Positions 44,144 through 55,149 of a DNA stretch of 64,000 nucleotides are shown here, piece by piece; position 1 is the first letter of the stretch; each line of letters starts with the position of its first letter. The notes under the pieces were generated by a model. That model was not told the origin of the DNA, searched no databases, and saw only the letters and a program-made list of their open reading frames with translations. Made by a program: the position numbers and the translations under genes. This DNA comes from Selaginella moellendorffii (taxonomy: Eukaryota; Streptophyta; Lycopodiopsida; Selaginellales; Selaginellaceae), in the NCBI RefSeq assembly GCF_000143415.4, contig NW_003314334.1:577457-641456 (forward strand). The letters are read 5' to 3'.

Positions 44144-45995
44144 ATGGCAAACGTGGTATATTGTAAAATTGGCATGGTGCCTTTGCTGCCAAGCCCCGAG
44201 GCGGTGCTATCGCAGGAGGAAGTGGGCGAGCTTGTCATCCAGCCAGGCGTCCGCTTGGCGGATGTGGTGGAGCAGATCAGAGAAAGGGCACAGATACCCC
44301 CAGGTAGCTCATTTTCGTTTTTCGAAAGTGGGGATGGTTTCTGGCGGAGGGTTTTTGCTCCAGAGCGGGAGATTTGCATTGCTCCAGATGTGAAATACTA
44401 CTTCTGTGTTCGTTTGAGACCCGACAAGAGGAGCCGCAACGAGCAAATAGAAGGAAAGCGGTGTTGCTTTGGAGCTCTTCATGAGAATGTGTCGAGGGTG
44501 ATGGCCGCGCTCGGGCTGTTCCAGATACGTGCCGGCGCCTTTGAGGAGTTTGAAAGGAAGGATAGCACGCAGGATCTGGCTCATCAGATGCTGAAGGGTT
44601 TGGGGCTGCTGAGCTGCGACGATTTTGCTGCTCGCTTCAATCTGAGTTTGTTCCTGGACGAGAAGTCTTTCCGGTAAGCTTAAGTTTTATCTCAGCACAA
44701 ACTTCTCTCACGATCGTTTGCAATATGTATCCAGGGAGAAAATCCAGGAAGACAATGTTCTTCATGTTGCTCTTGTCTTTGTCGACAAAATACAGCGTTC
44801 TTTCCGTTCAATGGTGGCCAAGCCTCCGGATCTCGTTTGCTCCAAGTCGATGCAATCATCCAACCGTCAAAAGAAGGTTTGTGGACCTTAACGCGTTGTC
44901 TAGTATCACTTGACTTCTTGATCTTTTCAGGAACTGGCATTCTTGTATTGGCTAAGCTGTCTAGTGGCGCTATACAACAGCGTTTGTTTCCCCAGCGTTC
45001 CAACGACGCTCGAGCTGATTGCTGGAAACAAAATGTCAGACACTCCGGACCTCAACGTACGAGTTGTCAGAAAACTTCGTACAGAATCACTATCAAACGC
45101 TGTCTTCAAGGTTGTGATCGATGGGAAAAGTGATCCACTTTGGCTGAAGATCGGTCATTCTCGGAAGGCTCTCAAGACCGTTCACAACTTATGCCTTCCA
45201 CCTATGCTGTGGAACCAAGTGAGTGCTGTAGAATGTTCATGCCTTATTACTGTGGTTTCTATTTTTGTATTTTTTTCTCGTTCCAGGTGAAAAACGAGGG
45301 CAGGATCTTGAAAAGATTGAAGTCGAGTGGCTGTTCATTGATACCAAACTTGGTATTCTATGGTCACTGGCATGGCAGGCCTGCTGTTGTCACACGGAAC
45401 GAAGGAATTCCTTTCCTTGAGCAGTTTCCGTGCGACGCTGATGTTGGAACTGTGGAGAAGCTTTGCAAAGATCTAACAGAGGCGGTCCTGGTTTTACACG
45501 TAAGATGTAAAACTTCTGATCTCGTATATTTTTTCTCAACACTTTTTCCAGGACCACAAGGTCTTACACTGCGACATCAATCCAAGAAACGTGGGAGTGT
45601 ACAACGTAAAGACGGATCGATGGTTTTACCTTTACGACTTTGGGTGTGCGCTGGATCTGCGACGAGACGAGGATGCGTCCGAGGTGGTGGGGAACTTGCT
45701 CTTCAGCTCCTGCCGCAACCTGAACAGGCTGCAGCCGAATCTGGTGACCGAGCTCGTCTCAGTTGTCTACACCTGCTTGTATGTTGCGGGTTTGAAGCTG
45801 CCGTGGGAAGAAGCAGCAGCCAAGGGAGACTTGGACGAGTGCTGTCTCTTACGTGATACCTTTTTCCGGGAAGTTGACCTGTCTATGTTTTCTCAAAATA
45901 TAGCAGGCTGGCTTCGCTTTGTTTTGCAGCAGCGAACTGATGCTCGTCCAAGGGATATTGCTGCGAAGTATAGAGAGTATCTATGTGGTGAATAA
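44144..45995 (+). CDS. CR-effector-like protein: header domain plus protein kinase domain
   Basis: Five exons, 44144-44673, 44735-44876, 44931-45218, 45287-45499 and 45552-45995, give 538 residues in frame. Residues about 6-92 are the header domain (PPGSSFSFFESGDGFWRRVF, then VKYYFCVRL), alignable with the neighbour. From about residue 255 there is a protein kinase fold: WLKIGHS with the likely ATP lysine, KNEGRILKRL with the helix-C Glu, HCDINPRN (Asp399) and YDFGCAL (Asp419). The catalytic loop has Asn where Ser/Thr kinases carry Lys. The activation segment is short and the C-lobe small, as in kinase ends of Crinkler-type proteins. The middle (residues 95-250) is unassigned. Shared promoter and header suggest the pair works or evolved together (inference). 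The start at 44144 is the only ATG in frame outside the neighbour's coding region. Confidence 0.6.
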
Positions 45996-46511
45996 TATGT
46001 ATTATTGCCAAGTGGTGGAGGCATTGCTGGATTTTAAGGCGAATCTCCATATATAAAAATTAAACATTATGGGTAGTAGCAGAGAAAGAATCTCCAGGCC
46101 AATCTCCAGTTCTTCATGTCTTGACAGCTCACATTAACAATTAACATTGTGAATTTAAACAACAAACCACTCTCCAATCGCGTGTGGAGCAGCAGCAAGC
46201 AGCTCGAGCACCAGAAAGAGCTCGCAATGAGCTTGCATGGAACAATGGTTAATCTGGACCAGCGCCCTAAATTCAAAGACTATTGAGCACGTGAATTTCT
46301 GAGCATTTCCAGACGCGTTTGTAAGAAAGACAAAGAAAATAAAAATGCCACGGACTTTATAACATTCCCACACTAAAATTCGTCCACGAGAATTTTTATC
46401 GACCATCCATCGAATTCTATGTTCATGGCTGGAAATCCTGCCGCATTATTTCTTCCAGATGATACACCCCAATCTTTCAAGTAACTTACCACGCTGTGTT
46501 GTTCTTCACGC
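45996..46511. other. Intergenic, 3' flank of the kinase-like gene and of STIG1
   Basis: The part from about 46200 aligns with 55180-55330, the matching flank of the STIG1 relic, and so belongs to the duplicated block. No gene is seen. Confidence 0.5.
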
Positions 46512-47015
46512 TTACCAGGGATACTTTGGAGAGGCCGGGGGAGAGGCCTTCATCTTGTTCTTCGGCTTCTTCTTCTCCCAGCTCGCGTATCCGCACAGCC
46601 CAAACTCGCACTGGCTGTGCTTGGAGCAAATATTGTCGCAGCTCCCACAGTGCTTTCGATCGCGGAGTAGATCCACGCACTTCCCCGCACAGCAGCTAAA
46701 GCCATACGTGCAAGGCTTGTTACACCCTCCACAGTTGCTGGGATCCACTTTAGTGTCGACACAGAACCTGTTCCAGCAGCACTTCGTCCCACCCGATGGA
46801 AACTTTGCCGGATCCTTGCAGACGCTGGCATTGTGAGCGCACCAAGTGAACTGCCACTGCTGGCTCCCGGAGAGATAGTTGCTTCTCAAGAAGTTGGAGT
46901 GGCCGGGCTTTGGAGAGTCCCTCTCAGAGCCATCCTCATCCTCGTTCGCGGCTGCTAAGGCTGTGTTGTAGAAGATGAAAGCGAGTACCACCGACGTGCA
47001 GATTGAGTTTCTCAT
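46512..47015 (-). CDS. STIG1-like cysteine-rich secreted peptide
   Basis: An intronless frame of 167 residues. An N-terminal signal peptide (ICTSVVLAFIFYNTALA) is followed by a polar linker and a cysteine-rich domain with sixteen cysteines after residue 55. Its spacing is typical of the STIG1 family: SGGTKCCWNRFCVD, NCGGCNKPC, FSCCAGKCVD, HCGSCDNIC and CEFGLCGYA. The tail is basic and Pro-rich. STIG1-like proteins are apoplastic peptides that act in reproductive tissues (exudate, pollen-tube growth) and bind receptor kinases or phosphoinositides; the role in a seedless plant is open. A broken duplicate lies at 55310-55900. Confidence 0.85.
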   Translation of the reverse strand: MRNSICTSVVLAFIFYNTALAAANEDEDGSERDSPKPGHSNFLRSNYLSGSQQWQFTWCAHNASVCKDPAKFPSGGTKCCWNRFCVDTKVDPSNCGGCNKPCTYGFSCCAGKCVDLLRDRKHCGSCDNICSKHSQCEFGLCGYASWEKKKPKNKMKASPPASPKYPW

Positions 47016-47689
47016 CGCTGCTGCTGCTCTGCCGAGGAAAGCTTACGACCTCCTCGCGCATTTGCTCGCCAAAAATCTGCATCTGCCGGGAAGCATCTCA
47101 GATTCGTGAAATGATACGATTGAGAAGGACAAGCAGAAAAAGAAAGGACTATGCAAAGACAAAGCGATTCACAGAACTCTTGCTTTGACAAGAAAGTAAA
47201 GAGGGACTCTGCGGGACCAAAGAAAACCAAGGCAAACGAAGCCAAGCATAAGAACGCGGTGGTCCCAAAAACTAGACGTATGGAATAAGTAGATGCATAT
47301 CTCAAGCTTACCTTGCATGTGCTCTTGGAAAGAGAAAACGAACCAAGCTCATCTTATTTGACCATCTGATATCGGCGGGTCATCCCAAGGAGGCCGAGAT
47401 AATTCTATCATCGCATGAGAACTATGTCTGCTAGGAAGTCAACCTGCAATGGCGAACAAATGGAATCCAGTACTAGAAAACAAACCTCGTGTTTCATAGG
47501 CGAGAAGTCTGTGTGATTCTCCATTCGTGTTCACATGACAGCAGTATGACTTCTGATCATCACGGCTGAATCTCCAGCTTCAGCACTTTATGATCAATCG
47601 TCAGCTCATAGGATAAACAAAAACTTACATAGCAAAAGTCTACAAGAGTGAGTACAATATGAAGGACATTCTCAAAGCACGGTTGGCTT

Positions 47690-47880
47690 AGTGAGCAAAA
47701 GGGCTTTTCGTACTTAGCAGCGTGGAATCCTATCGAGAAATAATTTGATAATAATCGATCACCCTAGTAAGAGATCATTAGCTTTTATCTCAAGGTACTT
47801 TTGGTAAGTGTTCTTCATGGCTCTTACTCTGGAAAGATACCTGTCAGCTTTTAACGTTAGTGGCACGTGGCAACATCCTA
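47690..47880 (-). pseudogene. Relic of the CFAP73-like gene
   Basis: Positions 47700-47880 match 59245-59440, spanning the exon junction near 59266-59319 and the following exon of the CFAP73-like gene. Shared pieces are CGTACTTAGCA-CGT, GATCACC-TAGTA-GAGATCATT, CTCGAGGTACTTTTG-TAAG and GTTCTTCATGGCT. Indels destroy every frame. Confidence 0.6.
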
Positions 47881-48154
47881 GAGATCCAGAGTCCACGCAA
47901 ACAAGTTCGAGACAAGGTGGTGCTTGGGTAGCATGCAATTTGTGACTTAATTTATGACTTGAAACGTATATTAGCCTAACAAAAGTGAAGACTTAACTTA
48001 AATTGCACTTATGTCTATATTCCATTAGAGCCTATCACTGCTTAGACTTTAAAAATGATCTTCAACTTGCCATATAACTAATTTGAGTTTATAATATTTG
48101 TTCATTTTGTAAGTTTTTAAATTTAAACTTAAGTGTAATATTATTAGGACATAT

Positions 48155-48670
48155 ACCCTTAATTAATTGGAAAAGGGGTGTATTCTTATTCATGGGCTCT
48201 TTTTTTTATATTTAAACCTCTATAGAATCACTTAACCCAGTATTACTCAAACCCAAAAATGCTTAATTTTAAAATCCCAATACCTTACTCGATTGGAAAA
48301 TAGAGTACACTTTTATTCATAGGCTCTTTTCTTCTATATTTAAATTTTTATAAATTATCTTTGAGTAAATAACCATAATTTTTTGTAAGTTCATGCCCTT
48401 ATAACTCTCCTAAGAGCCTTGCTCTCTTTATACTTTTCGGATTGAGGCAAAGCAAACGGAACTACCAAATGTCAATTTTATGTGTTGTGATTCCCCTAGC
48501 CAATCAAGATATCAAATGTAAGCTTTTAAATTTGGACTTTCTAGGAGGTCACTCATTATTCAAACCCAAAAATGTTTAATATTAAATATCCCAAGACCTT
48601 TAACCAATTGGAGAATACTCTTATTTATTGAATTTTTTTTTTATATTTGAATCTTTATGAATTGTTTCTT
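48155..48670 (+). repeat. Diverged unit of about 110 bp, three copies
   Basis: Copies at about 48155-48262, 48262-48365 and 48545-48665 share an ATTGGA-AA...TATTC(A/T)TATTCAT start, an ATATTTAAA/ATATTTGAA core, and a CAAACCCAAAAATG(C/T)TTAAT junction sequence. Divergence is high, so the array is old. Confidence 0.6.
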
Positions 48671-49299
48671 AAGTCGTTATCTTTAGTTACTTACATGATT
48701 TATATAAAGCTAAGAAATTTCTTCTTGTTGCAATATTATTTTACAACTTGAATATGATTTATATCCAAATCAATAATATTAATATCTTGATGGCAAAGTT
48801 ATAGTTGGAGATGTTAGCAACGACTATTAAGGATGTAAAGAAGAAAAAAAGAAGAGCTTTACCAAAGGTTTGCTCATACAAAATAGCTATTTTCATGGAT
48901 CACACTTAATATATTTTTATAGTGCTAGGATATTTAAAAGATGTGTAGATCTACATCTAGCTTTCTATGCTGCATAATTGCATATAAACTTCATAAGCAA
49001 AATACTAGATTTAGAAAAGCAATCTTTGTAAAGACAAAAGCTGCACTATTTTGGAAATTAATACTAACTTGAAAGAGGTTGTTAGATAAGTTTGGAGTTG
49101 GTTTTACAACTACTTAGTGATTAATATGTGATTTTGTGAAATTATTGATGAGAAGCTGTAGAAGCTATATATCGAATAGCTATCAGAAGATAGGCTACAA
49201 TCACTTGCTTCTAAGTTTGAAATATTATGAAGGATTTTGCATATAATTGGAGTTACTAATTGTGGCCATATACCAATTATTGCTCCAAATGAACCACAA

Positions 49300-51665
49300 C
49301 AATACTACAATTTGTGAGAAATAAATCCCTAAGCCCCAAAGTGGAGCCAAAAGTGTGCCATGTGGTAGTGGTCGAAGCGGAAGTTCAATGAGTATAACAC
49401 ATTTGGACAAAAAGTTCCAACTTGAAAAGTTGAGAGTGTGAGTGGAACTCCAAATGAAGTGCTCGAAGAATGAACATAAAGCGATTGATGAATGAGTCTA
49501 TAAAAAGGGAAATAAGAAGGACTAATACATACAAATGTTATGACCAAGTCTAAGATAAAATCTGAGATGGGGTTTAAAGTGAAGCCTGAGGTCAAATCTA
49601 AGATGGAGACTAAAACTGGGTTCAAGATTGAGGCCAAAACCAAGACTGAATTCGAGTCCAAATACTAATATAGGTCAAAGCATGAAAGCCCAAAGCAATC
49701 GTCCCCCCCGGGGTGGGGGGGGGGGGTGTCCAAGGCTGCGGGGGGTTTTAAAAGTATAGTATGGAGAGTGTGGGGGTTAAACTCTAGTAGAACTATTTTG
49801 GCTAGGAAAAGTTAATATTACCCAAGAAGGTTACACTCATATAGTGTATAATGATATGACTATTGAGGAGTTCAAGGCTAAAGTGAATATAGACAGATTA
49901 ATGGGGTAGCTTGGTGAAATGTTCAAGAGTCAATTCTAAATCCCTTGGGAAATTGAATAGTTAATGCTCCTAATCCAAGTGTGGGTAGCACTACCTACTT
50001 GAATACTTGATATGGCTTAACAAAACCTCACTCTAGACACATGGCTAGGCACCTAAGGGCAAAAGGTGGGGAAAGTACCTATAAGGCTTATATAACGCTG
50101 GTATTTCGAATTGTTATCCTAAAGTTTCGGATTGTGGAAAGAAAAAGGAGTAATTTTTTTGTGTAATGACCAAGGACATGGTCATATGGTGAAGAAGTCC
50201 CAGATGTCAATAGGATTTAGTTGCCAAGTCTTTGAACTCTAACCCAATAACAGTATTGGTGAGTACGACTGTGGATGAAGAGGGATTTAGTAGGGACCGA
50301 AGTAGAGATATTGAAGAAGGGTGCTCTCTATATTTTTAGGCGTCTTAAGGATGCTAAATTATGGTTATGGGATGACTATTCATGGACAGATGGCCCAGTT
50401 TTTGAGAAATAAGATTATGTTACAAGTGATCTTGAACTACTAATGAAACAAAGGTAAATGAACATAACCTTAGCATAACGAGTTAATATGTTAATGGTAC
50501 ATTTGGGGTGTCTGTAATGGATTAGACATATGGAACACTTAGACCAAATGCAAAGGTAAAGTGGTATAAAAAACATTTATGGGGCTAGCAATTCCCTAAG
50601 TTAGGAATAAGGTTTATGAAGATTGTGAGTGAGACTCTTCCAAGTACTCACAAGTGTGGTTAAGTGACTAAAATAAAATAGAAAAATTAATCACTTACAC
50701 AATTGAAAAAGTTTTTACTTTACTAAATGATTGTCTTAGCAAAGTGTATGATTTAGGATTATAACTTTGGCTAGATATGAAGTCTTCATGATTGGACTAT
50801 TGTAAAATACAAATCCTTAAACCCTAATGTGGAGCTGAAAATGTGTCATGTAGTAGTGGCCAAAGTAAAAGTTTAACAAATATAACACATTTGGATCAAT
50901 ACCAATGACTTGAAAAGTCGAGAGTAGAAATGGAACTCCCAAAGAAGTGCTCAAGGAACAAGCATGAACAATTGATAAATGAGTCTTTAGAAAGGGATAT
51001 AAGAAGGACTAACACATGGCAAGTGTCATGACACATACGTGAAAGTGTCAAAACCTCACTTTAGCCATATAATTAAGGCACCATAAAGGCAGAAGGTGGG
51101 GAAAGTACCTACAAAGTTTATATTAAGCTGCAATGTTTTAAAATATCATCCCAAAATCCCACACCATGGAAAAAAGAAAAGTGGTCCTTTTGTTTGGTGA
51201 GCAAGGGTATAATTATGTGGTGAGGATGGTGGGAATTACAAAATGGCCTTCAGGCTCTTGGCCAATGGTGGTGTTGGCAAGCAGTACCATAAACGAAGAG
51301 GGATATATATTGGGGGATAATGTTCCTCATGTTTTAGGGCATCTTAAGGATGTTAAAATGTGGACTACTCATGGATAGATAGTCTAGTTTTGGAGAGATA
51401 AAACTGTTATGTGAGTGGTTTTGGACTATCAATAAAATAAGTGTGAATAAGTATGGCCTTATCATAATAGATTAATATATTGGAGGTACCTTTGGGTATC
51501 TATAGTGGGATTGGACATGTGGAACACTTGGGCTAACTTTAAGAGCAACTATAAAGGTTAGCAAGTCCCTTAAGTTGGATAAGGATGAAAGTTGTGAGTG
51601 ATACTCCTTCAAGTGGTCAAAGACATCGTTAAATGACTAAAATAAAATGAAAAATTTAGTCATCT
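49300..51665 (+). repeat. Large diverged tandem duplication
   Basis: Copy 1 (about 49310-50720) and copy 2 (about 50795-51665) align in order: AACACATTTGGA (49398 and 50884), GGTGGGGAAAGTACCTA (50066 and 51094), CTTAAGGATG-TAAA (50344 and 51341), ATGTGGAACACTT-type tract (50529 and 51517) and GACTAAAATAAAAT (50666 and 51638). Copy 2 lacks about 450 bp corresponding to 49560-50030. No coding potential survives in either copy. Confidence 0.75.
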
Positions 51666-52900
51666 ATAACCATTTTCTAGAGAATTCCAAGTGGTCATAT
51701 CTTAGAAGGTATGCTTTAGTTGGCAATGTAGGTATAAGGATGGCAACTGAAAGAGAATTTGGGATGTTGAAGGCTTATTTTAGGATTTTACTAAAAATAA
51801 ATGACTCAATAATAAAGAATGTGAAGGATCAAATGTTTAATCCTCCACTACCTTTATAAATTAGATCCTAATTCAGTTGATCAGGAATTAATAGAAAAAA
51901 ATCATTTTAAAATAATAAATTTCACCATCAATCAAAGCTATGAAGTCACTAAGAGTTATAAAAACTGCGAAAGCAGCTACTTATGATTCTCTAGGATTTG
52001 AGCAATAAATTAAGTAGTGGGGGGTGAATTGCAATGAGCCTTAGAAGGGTTTGATCAGTTCAAAAACATTAGTTAGCAACAAAAGCTAAGGTAAATGCCA
52101 AATGATGCAATGCATTAGCCTTAAGTCTCTTTATAAACAAATAGATTTAGAAGTGAGAGTTAGATTTCCTAAAAATCATTATGATATAGAGAGTGAAATG
52201 GATGTTAACTAAAAAGTTGAAGCTAATATAGAAAAAACTTCTTCTAAAGTACTATCCTCTTACTTGATCTTCTTCTTTTTTTGTGCTTTCTCCTCATCTT
52301 TGGATTAAAATTTGGGTTTTTTAAGTTGTAACAACTTGAGCATATGACTTTTCTAACTTATGGTTTGTCACTAAAATGCTCATCAACCATACAACTTGAA
52401 AACAAACCATAAAATTTAAACTAAAATTGGTGAAAAAAATGTCACAATATCAGGTTAAAAAAGTCACCATTTGAAAAACAGTTAAGAAGTTTCAAGAATT
52501 CAAAACACTTACAACTTAAGCTAAAATACCCAGTTGAAAAAAAATACTATACTTATTATTCCCAGATTTCTCTATTATCTTCCTTGTAATCTTTTAGATC
52601 AATTCTAATTTTTGCAAACACCATCAACACAAATTGAAGATATGAAGCTATAAATCAATCCCTTGTTTGGGAGGCTTCTTGAAATCCACCTCTATCTCAA
52701 CTCAAAGAGAAATCAAGTTAATCATTTAGTGATCTTTTCACTTTATACACTTGGTTTTATCTAAATGCCTAGTACTTGAGATATTGACTGGTTACTGCCA
52801 TTTACTCTTTCTTCACTAGTAAGTTCCCATGTGTATTATACCAAGTATTGAAATTAAGAAAAAAAAATTAATTATTAAATAATTTTTTTATCCTAATAAA

Positions 52901-53370
52901 TTATTTGAAATGAGTTCTAGATATGTGTAAGCTTGTTTCCTCAAATTAATTCATTTTATAATCAGTCAGATGTTTGTGAATATAAATATAACCTTTTAGA
53001 TTTTTTGAGTCAAAGTAATACAAGGTACAAAGAATTTTCTCTTAGCAGCAATATAATTGTAGCTATTGTTATTCAATAATATTAACCAAGGATTCTAATT
53101 AAATCCTTATAATTATGGAGGATTTATTTAATTAGATAACAGCATTACACACTATAATATCTATGTTATAAGTTATTATATCCTAAGTTGCTGTGATTTA
53201 ATAATAAGCTAGTACAAGGAGGCCTCAAAGATATTATCCTAGCATTGGCAAAGGGCATCCTGGTAGTGGCTGCTGGAGTCAAAATGAGATCCTGCCTTCT
53301 CCTCTTGTCTGGGTTTGCCAAGTTGTACTACACATTTCTCATATGTAAATAAAATATTTTTTAAATATAA
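52901..53370 (+). pseudogene. Decayed upstream copy of the orphan gene at 54.0-54.4 kb
   Basis: The region repeats, with many changes, the order of 54020-54420. Landmarks are AAGCTTGTTTCCTC, TTCATTTTATAATCAGTCAGATGTTTGTGAATATAAATAT-like sequence, AGAATTTTCT...AACAATATAATTGTA-like, CCAAGGATTCTA and AATTATGGAGGATTT, ending in TACTACACATTTCTCATATGTAAATAAA. The frame is lost at several points and a roughly 100-bp GC-richer segment (53215-53330) interrupts it. Confidence 0.7.
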
Positions 53371-53998
53371 AAATGTTTCACTAATTTAACACTTTTTAAA
53401 TTTTATATATATATATATCCTTTCTAGATTTAATACATAAGAGCTTTGATCCCATGTTCGTCCTCTAGAGTAAACACAGGAGGAAAATGGCAAACTCACT
53501 TCATAGTGGATCTAAACAGAGAATTAGGTTTGGTAGACTCAAGAAAAGGACCATGATGACTAGAGGATGATCATAAACAATTATACTTTAGTGAGGGGAA
53601 GATTGTTATGCACTAGGTTAGGATAATAAGACAAACATACTTAGTTATCAAATGCAGTTTCCTAGTTGCTTCACATCCAGAATATTCTAATATGTTTGTT
53701 TCGTTTTTGCTACTTTATGAATAGTTATAGGATCTAGATAAGTATTAAATCCTAGATATATCATCCCACCAAGTGGAAACCATTAAAAGTAGATATATGT
53801 ACACTATTATTGCTGCTTGATGACAGAAACATATTTTAATCCTCCGGTCTATATATAAAAAGTTGATGAATGACTGAATAAATTATGTACTACTGGTCAG
53901 TGTACATATTCTTATTTTCAAAATAGGCAAATTCTGTAAAATGATAATTAAATTTTTCCTAATAGTAGTTTTGTTATTTGGTTAATAAGATATCTGGG

Positions 53999-54430
53999 AT
54001 GAGCACTACATATATAAAAGCTTGTATTCCTCTAGTTAATCCATTCTATAACCAGCAAGATGTTTGTGAATTTAAATATGACATTGTAGAATTTGTGAAG
54101 GAGAATAATACAGGCTATACAGAATTTTCTTACACCAACAATATAATTGTAACTGTTGTTGTTACATCATATTATCCAAGGATTCTAGATGATATAGTTG
54201 AAGCTTATAATATCATATTGGATGAGTGTGTAACACCTTATAATCATGGAGGATTTGTTCAATTCGATAATGGACAATTACATATAGCAATATCTAGTAC
54301 AGGACCTTCTCATACTGATTTGTTATTAAACTATAACAATAAAAAGTATTATAACTTACTACATAGTTTATATAATGTATGGACGAGATGTTCTACACAT
54401 TTTTCATTTGTAAATAAAAATATCTGTTAA
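53999..54430 (+). CDS. Orphan AT-rich gene, possible secreted protein
   Basis: From the ATG at 53999 the frame gives 143 residues starting MSTTYIKACIPLVNPF. There are four cysteines (CIPL, DVCEF, DECVTPY, RCSTHF), a Gly-Gly-Phe-Val-Gln-Phe turn and a C-terminal NKNIC. I do not recognise it. A short frame just upstream (53941-53985) encodes a signal-peptide-like MIIKFFLIVVLLFG but is in another frame (+1), so either a frameshift has occurred or the start is different. Codon use is extremely AT-rich. A decayed tandem copy lies 1 kb upstream, which shows the unit was once duplicated. It may be a young or dying gene. Confidence 0.45.
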   Translation: MSTTYIKACIPLVNPFYNQQDVCEFKYDIVEFVKENNTGYTEFSYTNNIIVTVVVTSYYPRILDDIVEAYNIILDECVTPYNHGGFVQFDNGQLHIAISSTGPSHTDLLLNYNNKKYYNLLHSLYNVWTRCSTHFSFVNKNIC

Positions 54431-54609
54431 AAATAAAAAATAATTGTCATAGTTCCTAGCTTTAATAATTCTCAAGGAGAAAAAAGATCCAATTAAATTT
54501 AATAATAAGAAGAATATTATAAATTAATTATATTTTCTTGTTAAAATTATTAATAAAGGAAACAAAAAATAAAAATATTTTATAAAAAAAGATAAAAAGG
54601 AAAATGGTG

Positions 54610-54995
54610 ATTAGTTTAAGTATATACTCTGAATATCCGTTGAATGATTCGTAAAACTGAATTAAAAAAACCCTTAAGTTGTATGGAGAAGATTGCAAAT
54701 CTCTTCCAGTGCGAAGGTGGCAGCATGGTGAGAGTGTTTGATTCTTCCACCATAAGCCCAGTAGACAGAGGGGTGGAGATCACGATCAAGAGAACGAGGA
54801 TGTAAAGAACTGCTAATAGGTAGACAAATCCAAAGTTCTCCGGCGAATGCATGGCTTCCAAAATCTCTCTGGAAGATCAAGTTTCTATATGTTAGAAGAA
54901 GAACAAACTCTAGAATTGCAAGAACTCACATAGTTATACCATGTCCTCCAAAATCAAACAAGATGGTTGTGGGACCCGTGAAGAACCCTCTCATG
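54610..54995 (-). pseudogene. Relic of an AUX1/LAX-type gene
   Basis: Two exon remnants are readable on the minus strand. One (about 54990-54933) encodes FFTGPTTILFDFGGHGIT. The next (about 54868-54650) encodes EILEAMHSPENF, YLLAVLYILVLL and a worn NTLTMLPPSHWKRFA. This is the order of the AUX1/LAX segment around the EIMHAMWKP motif. The intron between them lies at the same place and phase as in the LAX-like gene at 3638-3698. A stop codon precedes the first piece and no further exons are present. Confidence 0.65.
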
Positions 54996-55149
54996 TTTCC
55001 AGCTCCTCAGTGAATGATGCCAAACTCCTGGAAAGAAAAAAGAGTTTTTTTTAGCTTGACACTTCGAATTTGACCGTGGACACCCAGACCTTTTGCGCAA
55101 GAACGCCTGTTTGATCATAGATTAAAGTTCTACTTAAGCAGCAATAGAA

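Larger units (their letters stand above)
46067..47880. repeat. Duplicated STIG1 block, copy A
   Basis: Aligns in direct orientation with 55150-56420 (STIG1 coding and both flanks). Further upstream of STIG1 it aligns with parts of 58270-58760 and 59245-59440. Landmarks are CAGAACTCTTGCTTTGACAAGAAAG (47175 and 56037) and CTAGAAAACAAACCTCGTG (47473 and 58491). Confidence 0.8.
47881..52900. other. AT-rich island with diverged repeats, no gene recognised
   Basis: Very AT-rich sequence. It contains three worn copies of a roughly 110-bp unit (48155-48670), a roughly 1-1.5 kb tandem duplication (49300-50720 and 50800-51665) and a G-run (49702-49745). Open frames such as 51166-51378 match nothing and differ between the repeat copies, so none is called. 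Confidence 0.6.

Noticed and set aside
51166..51378. 70-codon frame in the tandem-duplicated AT-rich island
   Set aside because: The sister copy near 50140-50390 has stops in the same frame; no conservation of coding.
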